Source of the DNA: Oscillospiraceae bacterium
GTDB lineage: Bacteria; Bacillota; Clostridia; Oscillospirales; Oscillospiraceae
Length of the DNA: 7,342 nucleotides
Direction of reading: 5' to 3'
Assembly: GCA_021199595.1 (NCBI GenBank)
Contig: JAJQHT010000145.1
Coordinates: 1 to 7,342, forward strand
Shown: one piece after another, positions 1 to 5,718 of the stretch
Numbering within the stretch: position 1 is the stretch's first letter
Layout: each line of letters begins with the position of its first letter
The notes under the pieces: generated by a model
The model's database searches: none
What the model was told of the DNA's origin: nothing
The model's input: the letters and a program-made list of their open reading frames with translations, nothing else
Position numbers and translations under genes: made by a program

Positions 1-231
1 AACGATGGCGTTCACCGTCCGGCCCGCGCCGGTGACCAGAATCTCCATATCCGTCCCGGCCTGCGCCGCCGCCTCCGCATAGCGGGAATCCGTGATAAGC
101 CAGGCCCGCTCCGGCCCGATAAGCACGGCCCCGTCCGTAAACGCGAACCCCGAAGCATACCGCACGCTGACCGGGTCAGTCAGCAGCAAAGGCAGCCCCA
201 ACCGCCCCCGAATCGCCTCCACACGAGACAT
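1..231 (-). CDS. Xaa-Pro aminopeptidase-like M24 family protein, N-terminal fragment (cut by window edge)
   Basis: Reading the minus strand from the ATG at 231 gives 77 open codons running off the left edge. The peptide starts MSRVEAIRGRLGLPLLL and contains VRYASGFAFTDG, then VLIGPERAWLITDSRYAEAA. This matches the creatinase N-terminal domain of aminopeptidase P-like enzymes, where a 'Y(L/A)TGF..SDG' strand is followed by a 'LLTDSRY..QA' strand. Family members remove N-terminal residues preceding proline, using a two-metal pita-bread catalytic domain; that domain would lie outside the window, so catalytic residues cannot be checked. The start is well supported: AAGGAGG (241-247) lies 9 nt upstream of the ATG. 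The gene follows the ATPase by 66 bp on the same strand, with a hairpin between them. It could instead be a prolidase or a non-peptidase M24 homologue. The family call is fairly secure; the exact enzyme is not. Confidence 0.8.
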   Translation of the reverse strand, partial: MSRVEAIRGRLGLPLLLTDPVSVRYASGFAFTDGAVLIGPERAWLITDSRYAEAAAQAGTDMEILVTGAGRTVNAIV

Positions 232-252
232 GATACTATTCCTCCTTTTTTC

Positions 253-296
253 AACCTGCATTCACCGGCGGACAATGCCGTCCGTGAATACAGGTT
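253..296 (-). other. Intergenic RNA hairpin between the ATPase and the M24 peptidase gene
   Basis: The arms at 253-265 and 284-296 are 13-nt inverted repeats enclosing 18 nt that can form a small inner stem. The hairpin starts just after the ATPase stop codon (298-300) and ends just before the peptidase ribosome site. In minus-strand RNA all 13 positions pair, one as G-U; in plus-strand RNA the same position is a C-A mismatch, so the minus transcript is the likely functional form. No U-run follows (the next bases are GAAAAAAGG), so it is not a canonical intrinsic terminator. It may stabilise the upstream mRNA or influence translation of the peptidase. Confidence 0.6.
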
Positions 297-297
297 C

Positions 298-1590
298 CTA
301 TAGAAACTCCTTGGTTTTCCCCGCGAGATACAGCGGGAGATTCAGTATCCGTCCGTCCTGCCGGTAGCCCCGGCGGGAAAAGCGGATGGCATATTGGGGA
401 TTGCTCTCCGCAATATACCGCTTGAAGGACGGGGCCGATTTATCCTCGCCACCCTTGACCTCCACAGGGATAATCTCCGTGCCGTGCTGGAGGACAAAAT
501 CTATCTCCCGGCCCTTGCCGGCATAATACCGGGGCGCAATCTCAAACTGGCCCCGCAGCTGCTGGAGGACATAATTTTCCGTCAGCGGCCCCTTGAACTG
601 ATAGTCGGACTTCAGGAGAATAGCGCTGTTGTCGAGGCCCGCCATATGCTTGAGAAGGCCGGTGTCGAACAGAAAGAGCTTGAACTGCTCCAGCTTGTCA
701 AAGGCGGCAAGGGGATGCTCCAGCTTCGAGACGTTGTAGACTCGGTTGAGCATTCCGGCGGAGACAAGCCATTCGATTGCCTCCTCAAAATCCCGTGCGC
801 GGCCTCCCTCCCGGACGGCGCCGTATACAAACTTCTCGTTGGGCTTTGCCAGCTGGGACACAATGCTGCGAAAAACCATCAGGATACGCCCGCTGTTGAC
901 CCTTCCGTTGTGCTTGGAGAAGTCATTTTCATAGACCTCCACCAGCTCCCCCTGTATCTGCGCAATCCGCGCGGGGTCGTGGTACCGTACCCAGGAGCCG
1001 ACGCACTCCGGCATCCCCCCGATGATGAGATAATAGGTGTATGCATCCAGCAGCCGATGGTGAAACAGCTCCTCTATCGGCTGTTTTTTTTCGATGCTGT
1101 CATAATACGCGAACAGCGCCGGGTCAACCGCGTCCAGGAACTCATCGAACGTCATGGGGTACAGGTTCAGAAGATTGACCATGCCCACCGGATAGGACTT
1201 CGGCTGGGCCAGCAGCGTCCCCAGCAGGCTGCCCGCCGCTATCACATGATAGTCGTTTGCGTTTTCCCGGAAATATTTCAGCGCGTTGAGCGCCTCCGGG
1301 CACTCCTGTATCTCGTCAAAAATGATAAGCGTCTGCCCGGGAACAATCCTCTGCCCGGCGATGAGGGACAGCAGCTCAATGATGCGCCGGGGATTTTTGT
1401 TGGACTGGAAGATGGATTTCAGCTCGTCCTCCTCGTCGAAGTTGAAGTAGACGCAGCCTTCATAATACGCCCGTCCGAACTCCTTCATAAGCCAGGTTTT
1501 GCCGGTCTGCCGCGCCCCCTTGAGCACCAGGGGCTTTCGCTCGTCGCTGGCCTTCCAGCGCAGCAAATCCTGCACAGCGTTTCGCCTCAT
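298..1590 (-). CDS. AAA_14 / DUF4143 family ATP-binding protein
   Basis: The 430-residue protein is of normal length for this family. Residues 1-125 form a P-loop ATPase domain: Walker A GARQTGKT at 25-32, Walker B LIIFDEIQ at 88-95 (D92, E93), and a sensor-1-like strand VIAAGSLLG at 116-124. Residues about 215-400 match DUF4143, ending in a restriction-endonuclease-like fold with E338, D364 (REIDFV) and E377/K379 (PVEVKGG), the E...D...ExK pattern of PD-(D/E)XK proteins. There is no signal peptide or membrane segment, so it is cytoplasmic. The start is firm: AGGAGGTGA (1597-1605) lies 6 nt upstream of the ATG. A candidate promoter and a 32-bp tandem array lie directly upstream. The family is common in bacteria and archaea, but its biological role is poorly defined; nuclease activity is not established and I do not assign one. 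Family membership is secure, function is not. Confidence 0.93.
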   Translation of the reverse strand: MRRNAVQDLLRWKASDERKPLVLKGARQTGKTWLMKEFGRAYYEGCVYFNFDEEDELKSIFQSNKNPRRIIELLSLIAGQRIVPGQTLIIFDEIQECPEALNALKYFRENANDYHVIAAGSLLGTLLAQPKSYPVGMVNLLNLYPMTFDEFLDAVDPALFAYYDSIEKKQPIEELFHHRLLDAYTYYLIIGGMPECVGSWVRYHDPARIAQIQGELVEVYENDFSKHNGRVNSGRILMVFRSIVSQLAKPNEKFVYGAVREGGRARDFEEAIEWLVSAGMLNRVYNVSKLEHPLAAFDKLEQFKLFLFDTGLLKHMAGLDNSAILLKSDYQFKGPLTENYVLQQLRGQFEIAPRYYAGKGREIDFVLQHGTEIIPVEVKGGEDKSAPSFKRYIAESNPQYAIRFSRRGYRQDGRILNLPLYLAGKTKEFL

Positions 1591-1613
1591 ACGCCCTCAC
1601 CTCCTGATCATCC

Positions 1614-1642
1614 AGTATAGCACGTTTTTCCAGCTTTTTGAA
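1614..1642 (-). promoter_or_regulatory. Candidate sigma-A promoter for the ATPase gene
   Basis: On the minus strand a -35-like TTCAAA (1637-1642, 4 of 6 to consensus) is separated by exactly 17 bp from TATACT (1614-1619, 5 of 6 to TATAAT). The -10 box lies about 8 bp upstream of the AGGAGGTGA ribosome site, implying a very short leader. The -35 hexamer falls inside the first 32-bp repeat, so anything binding the array should affect RNA polymerase access. This is read by eye and not confirmed by mapping. Confidence 0.5.
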
Positions 1643-1741
1643 CCGATTTTTGCACACTTTTCCGGCTTTTAAACCCGAATTTTGCACATTTTTCCAGGTT
1701 TTCCGCCCCAAATTTGCACGTTTTTCCGGCTTTTCCGGCCC
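1620..1741. repeat. Four-copy 32-bp tandem repeat array upstream of the ATPase
   Basis: Copies begin at 1620, 1652, 1684 and 1716, an exact 32-bp period. The first 19 positions follow GCACRYTTTTCCRGSTTTT on the plus strand, with 15 of 19 positions identical in all four. Positions 20-27 vary in sequence, and positions 28-32 are A/T-only, with T in the last three, in copies 1-3. Copy 4 (1716-1741) is truncated where the GerMN gene ends. The array fills nearly the whole spacer between the GerMN stop codon and the ATPase promoter. Because 32 is not a multiple of 3, and the copies lie outside any credible gene, a coding explanation is unlikely. A period close to three helical turns would put each copy on the same face of the DNA, as expected for cooperative operator sites. 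Confidence 0.85.
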
Positions 1742-1742
1742 G

Positions 1743-3179
1743 TCAGCCCAGCGTCTCGGCTGTCCAGGGGCCTGACCAGTCGGTGCCGTCGAAGATGGCT
1801 TCGCCGCCGCCGATGGTAAACAGGACGGCGTTTATCTCGTCCAGGGCGCAGAGCGTCGCGGCGATGGAGCGGATGGCGGCGGCGCGGGCGTCCTCCGACA
1901 GGGAGGCAAAAAAGCTCTGCGAAAGCGACACCGTACACGCGCCGTTTGATACGGTCAGATCCGTCACCGTGCCGCTGCCGGAAAACAGCGACGGATAGCC
2001 CGGCTCCGCCGCGGCCAGCAGCGCCTGCAAAACCGCCTCCGCCCGGGACTGATAATCCGAGAGATTGCCCCGAAACGGCAGCGCCGCCACGTCCTCCAGC
2101 CCCGGCAGGGCCAGATACAAATCCGCGTCGATCTCCCCCTGACTCTCGGACACGGGGCCGATGACCTCGTCGTATTTCGTGAAATCGTCCGCGAGAGAGA
2201 GGTAAACATAACTTTCCAGCGTCTCCCCCTCCACCAGGATGACCACGCTGTCCACCTGGGAAAGCGAGGTAAGGGAGTTCACAATGGAATACACCGCGAG
2301 CCGCTCCCCGGCGGCGGTATCCGGTCGGTTAACATAAAATTCTTCGGACAGGTTCACAGCGCAAACCCCGTCCGTCGTCTCGCAGGAGATAAGCTCCGTT
2401 CCCTCTGGGATGGCCTGCTGAAGCTCGCCGTTATTCGGCCCGCGCAGCAGCTCCTCAATGACGTACCGCTCCGGGGAGGTGTCCTCGTCCAGCGTCAGGC
2501 TGTGGTATTCGCTGATGAGATACCGCCCGTCCGCGTCGGCAAAATACAGCCGCAGCTGGCGAACATACGGGTCGGTGTCCGTGTCGCGCAGGAGCGCGTC
2601 CTCCGGCATGAGGCCGGAAAAGACGGTCTGCCCCCCGGCGGCGACGGTGACAGATTCCACATCGTCCAGCGCGCACAGCGTCAGCGCCGCGCAGAACGCG
2701 GTGACGGTCTGCTCCATGTCCGTCAGGGCAAGAAAGCTCTCCGAAAACGTCAGCGTGACGACGGCCTTCTCCTGCGACCAGCCCTCTATGGTCACGCCGT
2801 CCGGCAGGGCGCAGGCCATGCCGTTCTCCCCGCTCTCAGCGGCGAACAGCGCGAGCACCCCGTCGATAAGGGAATCCCCCTCCGGCTTAGGGCAGGTCTC
2901 CTCGCAGATAAGGTCGCCGCCGTCCGCCGCGTCCTCGGACGCGACGCGGTATATAATAACGGTCTCCCCGACCTCCGTCTCCTCCTCCTGCGCGAGAAAC
3001 GGCAGGTCGAACGGAAGCTCAAACGGAAGCTCTATGGAAATTTCCGGAAGCTCCAGGGAAATCTCAAACGGCAGCTCGAACGGCAGCTCCACCGGCAGCA
3101 CGCCGCTTGCCAGCAGCACATACGCCGCCGCCAGCAACAGCAGCACGAGCAGCACCGCGATGAAAAAGCGTTTTTTCAT
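1743..3179 (-). CDS. Membrane-anchored protein with three GerMN-like domains
   Basis: The 478-residue product starts MKKRFFIAVLLVLLLLAAAY, a positively charged N-terminus followed by a hydrophobic helix (about 5-25). No lipobox cysteine is present, so it is probably an uncleaved anchor or ordinary signal peptide rather than a lipoprotein. Residues 31-61 are an ELPF-type low-complexity stalk. Three GerMN-like units follow at about 100-190, 205-325 and 350-467, each with a helix ('VIEELLRGP', 'VLQALLAAA'), a strand pair ('CAVNLSEEF', 'CTVSLSQSF', 'VVTLTFSESF') and a closing helix-strand ('VYSIVNSLTSLSQVDSVVI'). The second is the most canonical. GerMN domains occur in Bacillus GerM, where they serve the mother cell-forespore channel, and in actinobacterial LpqB. 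The ATG at 3179 overlaps the kinase TGA as ATGA and has AAGGAG upstream; an upstream in-frame start at 3203 is less likely. Translational coupling to the kinase suggests a joint function. The exact role is unknown. Confidence 0.85.
   Translation of the reverse strand: MKKRFFIAVLLVLLLLAAAYVLLASGVLPVELPFELPFEISLELPEISIELPFELPFDLPFLAQEEETEVGETVIIYRVASEDAADGGDLICEETCPKPEGDSLIDGVLALFAAESGENGMACALPDGVTIEGWSQEKAVVTLTFSESFLALTDMEQTVTAFCAALTLCALDDVESVTVAAGGQTVFSGLMPEDALLRDTDTDPYVRQLRLYFADADGRYLISEYHSLTLDEDTSPERYVIEELLRGPNNGELQQAIPEGTELISCETTDGVCAVNLSEEFYVNRPDTAAGERLAVYSIVNSLTSLSQVDSVVILVEGETLESYVYLSLADDFTKYDEVIGPVSESQGEIDADLYLALPGLEDVAALPFRGNLSDYQSRAEAVLQALLAAAEPGYPSLFSGSGTVTDLTVSNGACTVSLSQSFFASLSEDARAAAIRSIAATLCALDEINAVLFTIGGGEAIFDGTDWSGPWTAETLG
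2997..3089 (-). repeat. In-frame 12-bp coding repeats encoding an ELPF-rich stalk
   Basis: Within the GerMN gene, 12-bp units of the form GAGCTKCCGTTY recur, encoding (ELPF)x2, then EISL-ELP-EISI, then (ELPF)x2 and DLPF, residues 31-61. The segment sits between the membrane helix and the first GerMN domain, so it is predicted to be an extracytoplasmic membrane-proximal spacer. Near-identical 12-bp units suggest expansion by slippage or unequal exchange. Length variation would preserve the reading frame. Confidence 0.75.
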
Positions 3180-4897
3180 GGCCGTCTCTCCTTCTTGGGG
3201 CACAGCGGGAACGTGACGGTAAAGCAGGTGCCGCCCTCCTCCCGGCGGGCGACCTCTATCTCTCGGCCGTTTGCGACGACTGCGTCATGGACGATGGAAA
3301 GGCCCAGGCCGCTGCCGCCCGAGGCGCGGGAGCGCGCCTTATCCACGCGGTAGAACCGCTCGAAGATATGGCCCTGGTCCTCCTCCGGGATGCCGATGCC
3401 GGTGTCCTCCACGGTCAGAACCACCGTTGCCCGCTCCCTGCGAAGCGACAGCGTTACGACGCCGTTTTGCGTGTTATACTTGATGGCGTTTTCCACAAGG
3501 TTAAAGATGATCTGATACAAATCGTCCGCCGACGCCTTCACGATACAGTCGTCGGAAAGGCGCGTCCGCAGCGAAATCTGCTGCTTTGCCGCGAGCGGCT
3601 CCAGCAGATGCAGCGTCCGCCGCGCGACGAGCTTCATGTCCACCGGCTCCTGCTGGAGCTGGGTCACGCCGGCGTCGAGCTTTGTAAGGCTCATGAGCTT
3701 TTCCGTCGTCCGCTGGAGGCGGTCTGCCTCGCTGCCGATGTCCTGGGCAAACTCCCGGACGGTGTCCATGTCCATGTTCTCCGCCTGGATGATGCTGTCC
3801 GACAGCAGCCGGATGGCCGCAAGCGGCGTGCGCAGCTCATGCGAGGCGTCGGACACGAACCGGCGGCGAATCTCCTCCGTGCTCTCCAGCCGCCCGGTGA
3901 GGATGTTAAACTCCTCCGACAGCACGGCCAGCTCGTCGTTTCCCTGCACGGAGATACGATAGGCGTAATCGCCAGCCCGGACGAAGTTCATGGCCTTGGA
4001 AAGGCGCTTGATGCGCCGGGTCAGCGTGCTGGAAAGAATCGTGATGATAACAAGGCCCGCGCCGCCGAACAGGACGGACATATTCCGCAGGTTCCGCTGC
4101 AATCCCACAATGATCTCGCCCTGCTCGCTGTCATATTCATAGAGATACACAGCCCCGACGATGGTGCCGCCGGAGGAGACCGGCGTCGCCGAGCGGCTGA
4201 TGAACACGCCCCCGGAATAGGCGCAGTAGAATACCGTATACCCGCTCAGGGCGTCCGCCACCTCGCTCAGCAGCGCATAGCGCCCGGTGGTGTCGTCCTC
4301 CGAGGTGTCATAGAGGATAAGCCCGCTCTGGTCGGTGATGATCATGCGCGTCACGGGCGTCACATCGAGAAGCTCCATGACCTGCGCCACGGACTCGCCC
4401 GTCAGCACCTCCAGCGCGGAAAGCGAGCTTGAAATGACCGACCCCTGGGACTGCATGGCGCTCTGCTTCGTGGTGATGACCGTGTCCCGGCTGACGATGA
4501 TGGGATAGACGTTCAGCAGTATCAGAAGCGCGGCGGTGAACAGCGTAAAGGTGGTCGCAATCTTAAAGCGAACAGTGGTGCCCCGGCGTTTGCGCTTTTC
4601 CTGTTTGCGCTGCTTCCGGGCAAGCTTCCGCTCCCGCTTCTGCTGTTTGCGATCCTTTTTCCGCTGTCTGCGCTCCAGCTTCCGGGCCTTTTTTTGCAGC
4701 TTTTCCTGCTCTTTTTGCAGTTTTTCCTGCACCTTCTGCTGCTTTGCCAGCGCCCGCTGCTGCTTTTGCTGTGCCTTCTGCTGCTTTTTCAAATCCCGCT
4801 GCCGGCGCGTATTCTGTTTTTTATTTGTCCTCTTTGAAATAGTAACCCACGCCCCACTTGGTAATGATGCACTCCGGCTTGGCCGGATTCCGTTCAA
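3176..4897 (-). CDS. Membrane sensor histidine kinase (HAMP-HisKA-HATPase_c) with a basic coiled-coil N-terminus
   Basis: The kinase has, in 573-residue numbering, a cytoplasmic Lys/Arg/Gln-rich segment (about 21-106), TM1 (about 111-133), an extracytoplasmic sensor (about 134-271) with a PAS/Cache-like pattern (MIITDQSGLILYDTS...GTIVGAVYLY), TM2 (about 272-292), a HAMP linker (about 290-343), HisKA with phospho-acceptor H353 in SHELRTPLA, and HATPase_c with N box (FNLVENAIKY, N470), G1 DTGIGIP (498-504), F box FERFYRVD (512-519) and G2 GGSGLGLSIV (527-536). All catalytic motifs are intact. It should autophosphorylate and pass phosphate to the adjacent regulator. The start is uncertain: no in-frame ATG precedes TM1. 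TTG at 4897, inside the regulator gene, has GGGAG (4902-4906) four nt upstream; TTG at 4792 (28 nt after the regulator stop) lacks a good ribosome site. The stop overlaps the GerMN start. Kinase identity is certain; signal and exact N-terminus are unknown. Confidence 0.93.
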   Translation of the reverse strand: MNGIRPSRSASLPSGAWVTISKRTNKKQNTRRQRDLKKQQKAQQKQQRALAKQQKVQEKLQKEQEKLQKKARKLERRQRKKDRKQQKRERKLARKQRKQEKRKRRGTTVRFKIATTFTLFTAALLILLNVYPIIVSRDTVITTKQSAMQSQGSVISSSLSALEVLTGESVAQVMELLDVTPVTRMIITDQSGLILYDTSEDDTTGRYALLSEVADALSGYTVFYCAYSGGVFISRSATPVSSGGTIVGAVYLYEYDSEQGEIIVGLQRNLRNMSVLFGGAGLVIITILSSTLTRRIKRLSKAMNFVRAGDYAYRISVQGNDELAVLSEEFNILTGRLESTEEIRRRFVSDASHELRTPLAAIRLLSDSIIQAENMDMDTVREFAQDIGSEADRLQRTTEKLMSLTKLDAGVTQLQQEPVDMKLVARRTLHLLEPLAAKQQISLRTRLSDDCIVKASADDLYQIIFNLVENAIKYNTQNGVVTLSLRRERATVVLTVEDTGIGIPEEDQGHIFERFYRVDKARSRASGGSGLGLSIVHDAVVANGREIEVARREEGGTCFTVTFPLCPKKERRP

Positions 4898-5510
4898 GCT
4901 TCTCCCGCAGGCGGCGGATGTGTACGTCCACGGTGCGGATGTCGCCCTGGTAGTCGTAGCCCCATATCAAATCGAGCAGATTCTCGCGGGAGTATACCTT
5001 CCCCGGCGTGCGCATGAGAAGCTCCACAAGGTCAAATTCCTTGACCGTCAGCTCCACGCTCCGGCCGTCCACCTCCGCCGAGCGGCGCTCCGTGTCGATG
5101 GTGACAGGGCCGCGCGTGATGCGTCCGGCGCTGGCCGCCGCGCCTGGCTGGGGCGTCGTCCGCCGCAGAAGCGCCCGCACGCGGGCCTTCAGCTCCAGAA
5201 TATTGAAGGGCTTCGTGATGTAATCGTCCGCGCCGTATTCAAAGCCAATGAGCTTGTCCGTGTCCTCGCTCTTCGCCGTGAGCATAATGATGGGCACGGC
5301 GGAAAACTCCCGTATCATCATGCAGGCGGAAAGCCCGTCCAGCTTCGGCATCATCAGGTCGAGCAGAATCAGCCCGTACTCCCCCGTGCGGGCCATCTCC
5401 ACCGCCGTCTCGCCGTCATAGCACGCATCGACCTGATAGCCGTCGTTTTCGAGGTTGAATTTTATCCCCTTCACCAGCAGCTCCTCGTCGTCCACGACCA
5501 ATATTTTCAT
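4821..5510 (-). CDS. OmpR/PhoB-family response regulator (WalR/PhoP-like)
   Basis: The 229-residue protein has a receiver domain (about 1-118) with acidic pocket D7/D8, phospho-acceptor D51 (LILLDLMMPKLDG), T78 and K100 (YITKPF), followed by a winged-helix DNA-binding domain (about 132-227) with VELTVKEFDLVELLM and WGYDYQGDIRTVDVHIRRLREKLE, ending in the WGVGYYF hairpin. The C-terminal signature resembles WalR and PhoP regulators of Firmicutes, but clear orthology cannot be settled here. The ATG at 5510 fits the usual MKILVVDDE start and has GGGAG about 8-9 nt upstream (AAGGGAG); an in-frame TTG at 5534 would add eight residues atypical of the family. It is first in the operon with the kinase and GerMN gene, and divergent from the carboxypeptidase gene, which may be a target. 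Direct TATACAAA repeats upstream could be an autoregulatory site. Confidence 0.95.
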   Translation of the reverse strand: MKILVVDDEELLVKGIKFNLENDGYQVDACYDGETAVEMARTGEYGLILLDLMMPKLDGLSACMMIREFSAVPIIMLTAKSEDTDKLIGFEYGADDYITKPFNILELKARVRALLRRTTPQPGAAASAGRITRGPVTIDTERRSAEVDGRSVELTVKEFDLVELLMRTPGKVYSRENLLDLIWGYDYQGDIRTVDVHIRRLREKLERNPAKPECIITKWGVGYYFKEDK

Positions 5511-5623
5511 GTGTCCAGCTCCCTTCCGTTCCAATTCCTCTTATGACATATACAAAAATATTTTAATTTTATACAAAGTTTGTGTATTCCAGCCCGTTCG
5601 AGAAAGATTTCATAAATCAACAG

Positions 5624-5652
5624 TTGCTTTTCCCGCGTTTTTTTCTTATAAT
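5624..5652 (+). promoter_or_regulatory. Sigma-A promoter for the carboxypeptidase gene
   Basis: TTGCTT (5624-5629) and a perfect TATAAT (5647-5652) are separated by 17 bp. The -35 matches at the TTG core only. A small perfect palindrome, CAACAGTTG (5618-5626), overlaps the -35 and could be a binding site or chance. Transcription would start near 5659-5661, giving a leader of about 60 nt. Confidence 0.7.
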
Positions 5653-5663
5653 GGTACCAACAA

Positions 5664-5686
5664 GAAGGAGGAGTCTGCGCTCCTTC
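5664..5686 (+). promoter_or_regulatory. Leader hairpin enclosing a consensus Shine-Dalgarno-like sequence
   Basis: GAAGGAG (5664-5670) pairs perfectly with CTCCTTC (5680-5686) around a 9-nt loop. The left arm contains AAGGAGG (5666-5671 plus the next base), a near-perfect anti-16S match, but it lies about 47 nt from the real ATG at 5719, which has its own weaker GGAG (5709-5712). The hairpin therefore hides an apparently unused ribosome-binding sequence near the 5' end of the mRNA. Confidence 0.5.
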
Positions 5687-5718
5687 CCCCATCATATCAT
5701 ATTTTCCCGGAGAATGAC

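Larger units (their letters stand above)
5511..5718. promoter_or_regulatory. Divergent control region between the two-component operon and the carboxypeptidase
   Basis: This 208-bp AT-rich spacer carries control signals for both directions. TATACAAA occurs twice, at 5549-5556 and 5570-5577, exactly 21 bp apart (two helical turns). The second copy is also part of an inverted pair ATACA (5571-5575) / TGTAT (5583-5587). For the regulator gene, only a weak minus-strand promoter is visible: TTGTAT (5571-5576), 18 bp, TATATG (5547-5552), which overlaps these repeats. The plus-strand promoter and a leader hairpin are listed separately. I did not find a clean WalR box (TGTWAH-N5-TGTWAH). Confidence 0.5.

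Noticed and set aside
394..1620. 408-codon plus-strand open frame opposite the ATPase gene
   Set aside because: It mirrors the ATPase on the other strand, has no recognisable domain or ribosome site, and the minus-strand product has full family motifs.
1620..1741. CRISPR array
   Set aside because: Repeat blocks of 19 bp with 8-bp variable parts are far too short for repeats and spacers, and no cas gene is present.
1460..1938. Short minus-strand frames across the 32-bp array giving repeated 'GK..K.(V/M)(Q/C)K' peptides
   Set aside because: The repeat length is not divisible by three, so the peptide changes frame at each copy; the frames also run into neighbouring genes. The signal is the DNA repeat, not a protein.
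3287..4432. 381-codon plus-strand open frame opposite the kinase
   Set aside because: It is an antisense shadow caused by high GC at third codon positions; the kinase frame carries every catalytic motif.
5541..5590. WalR box upstream of the regulator
   Set aside because: The TGTAT-containing repeats do not match TGTWAH-N5-TGTWAH; spacing and the fifth base differ.
5455..5718. N-terminal extension of the carboxypeptidase back to 5455
   Set aside because: It would overlap the regulator gene and its control region and bury the signal peptide; the ATG at 5719 has a ribosome site and a standard signal sequence.
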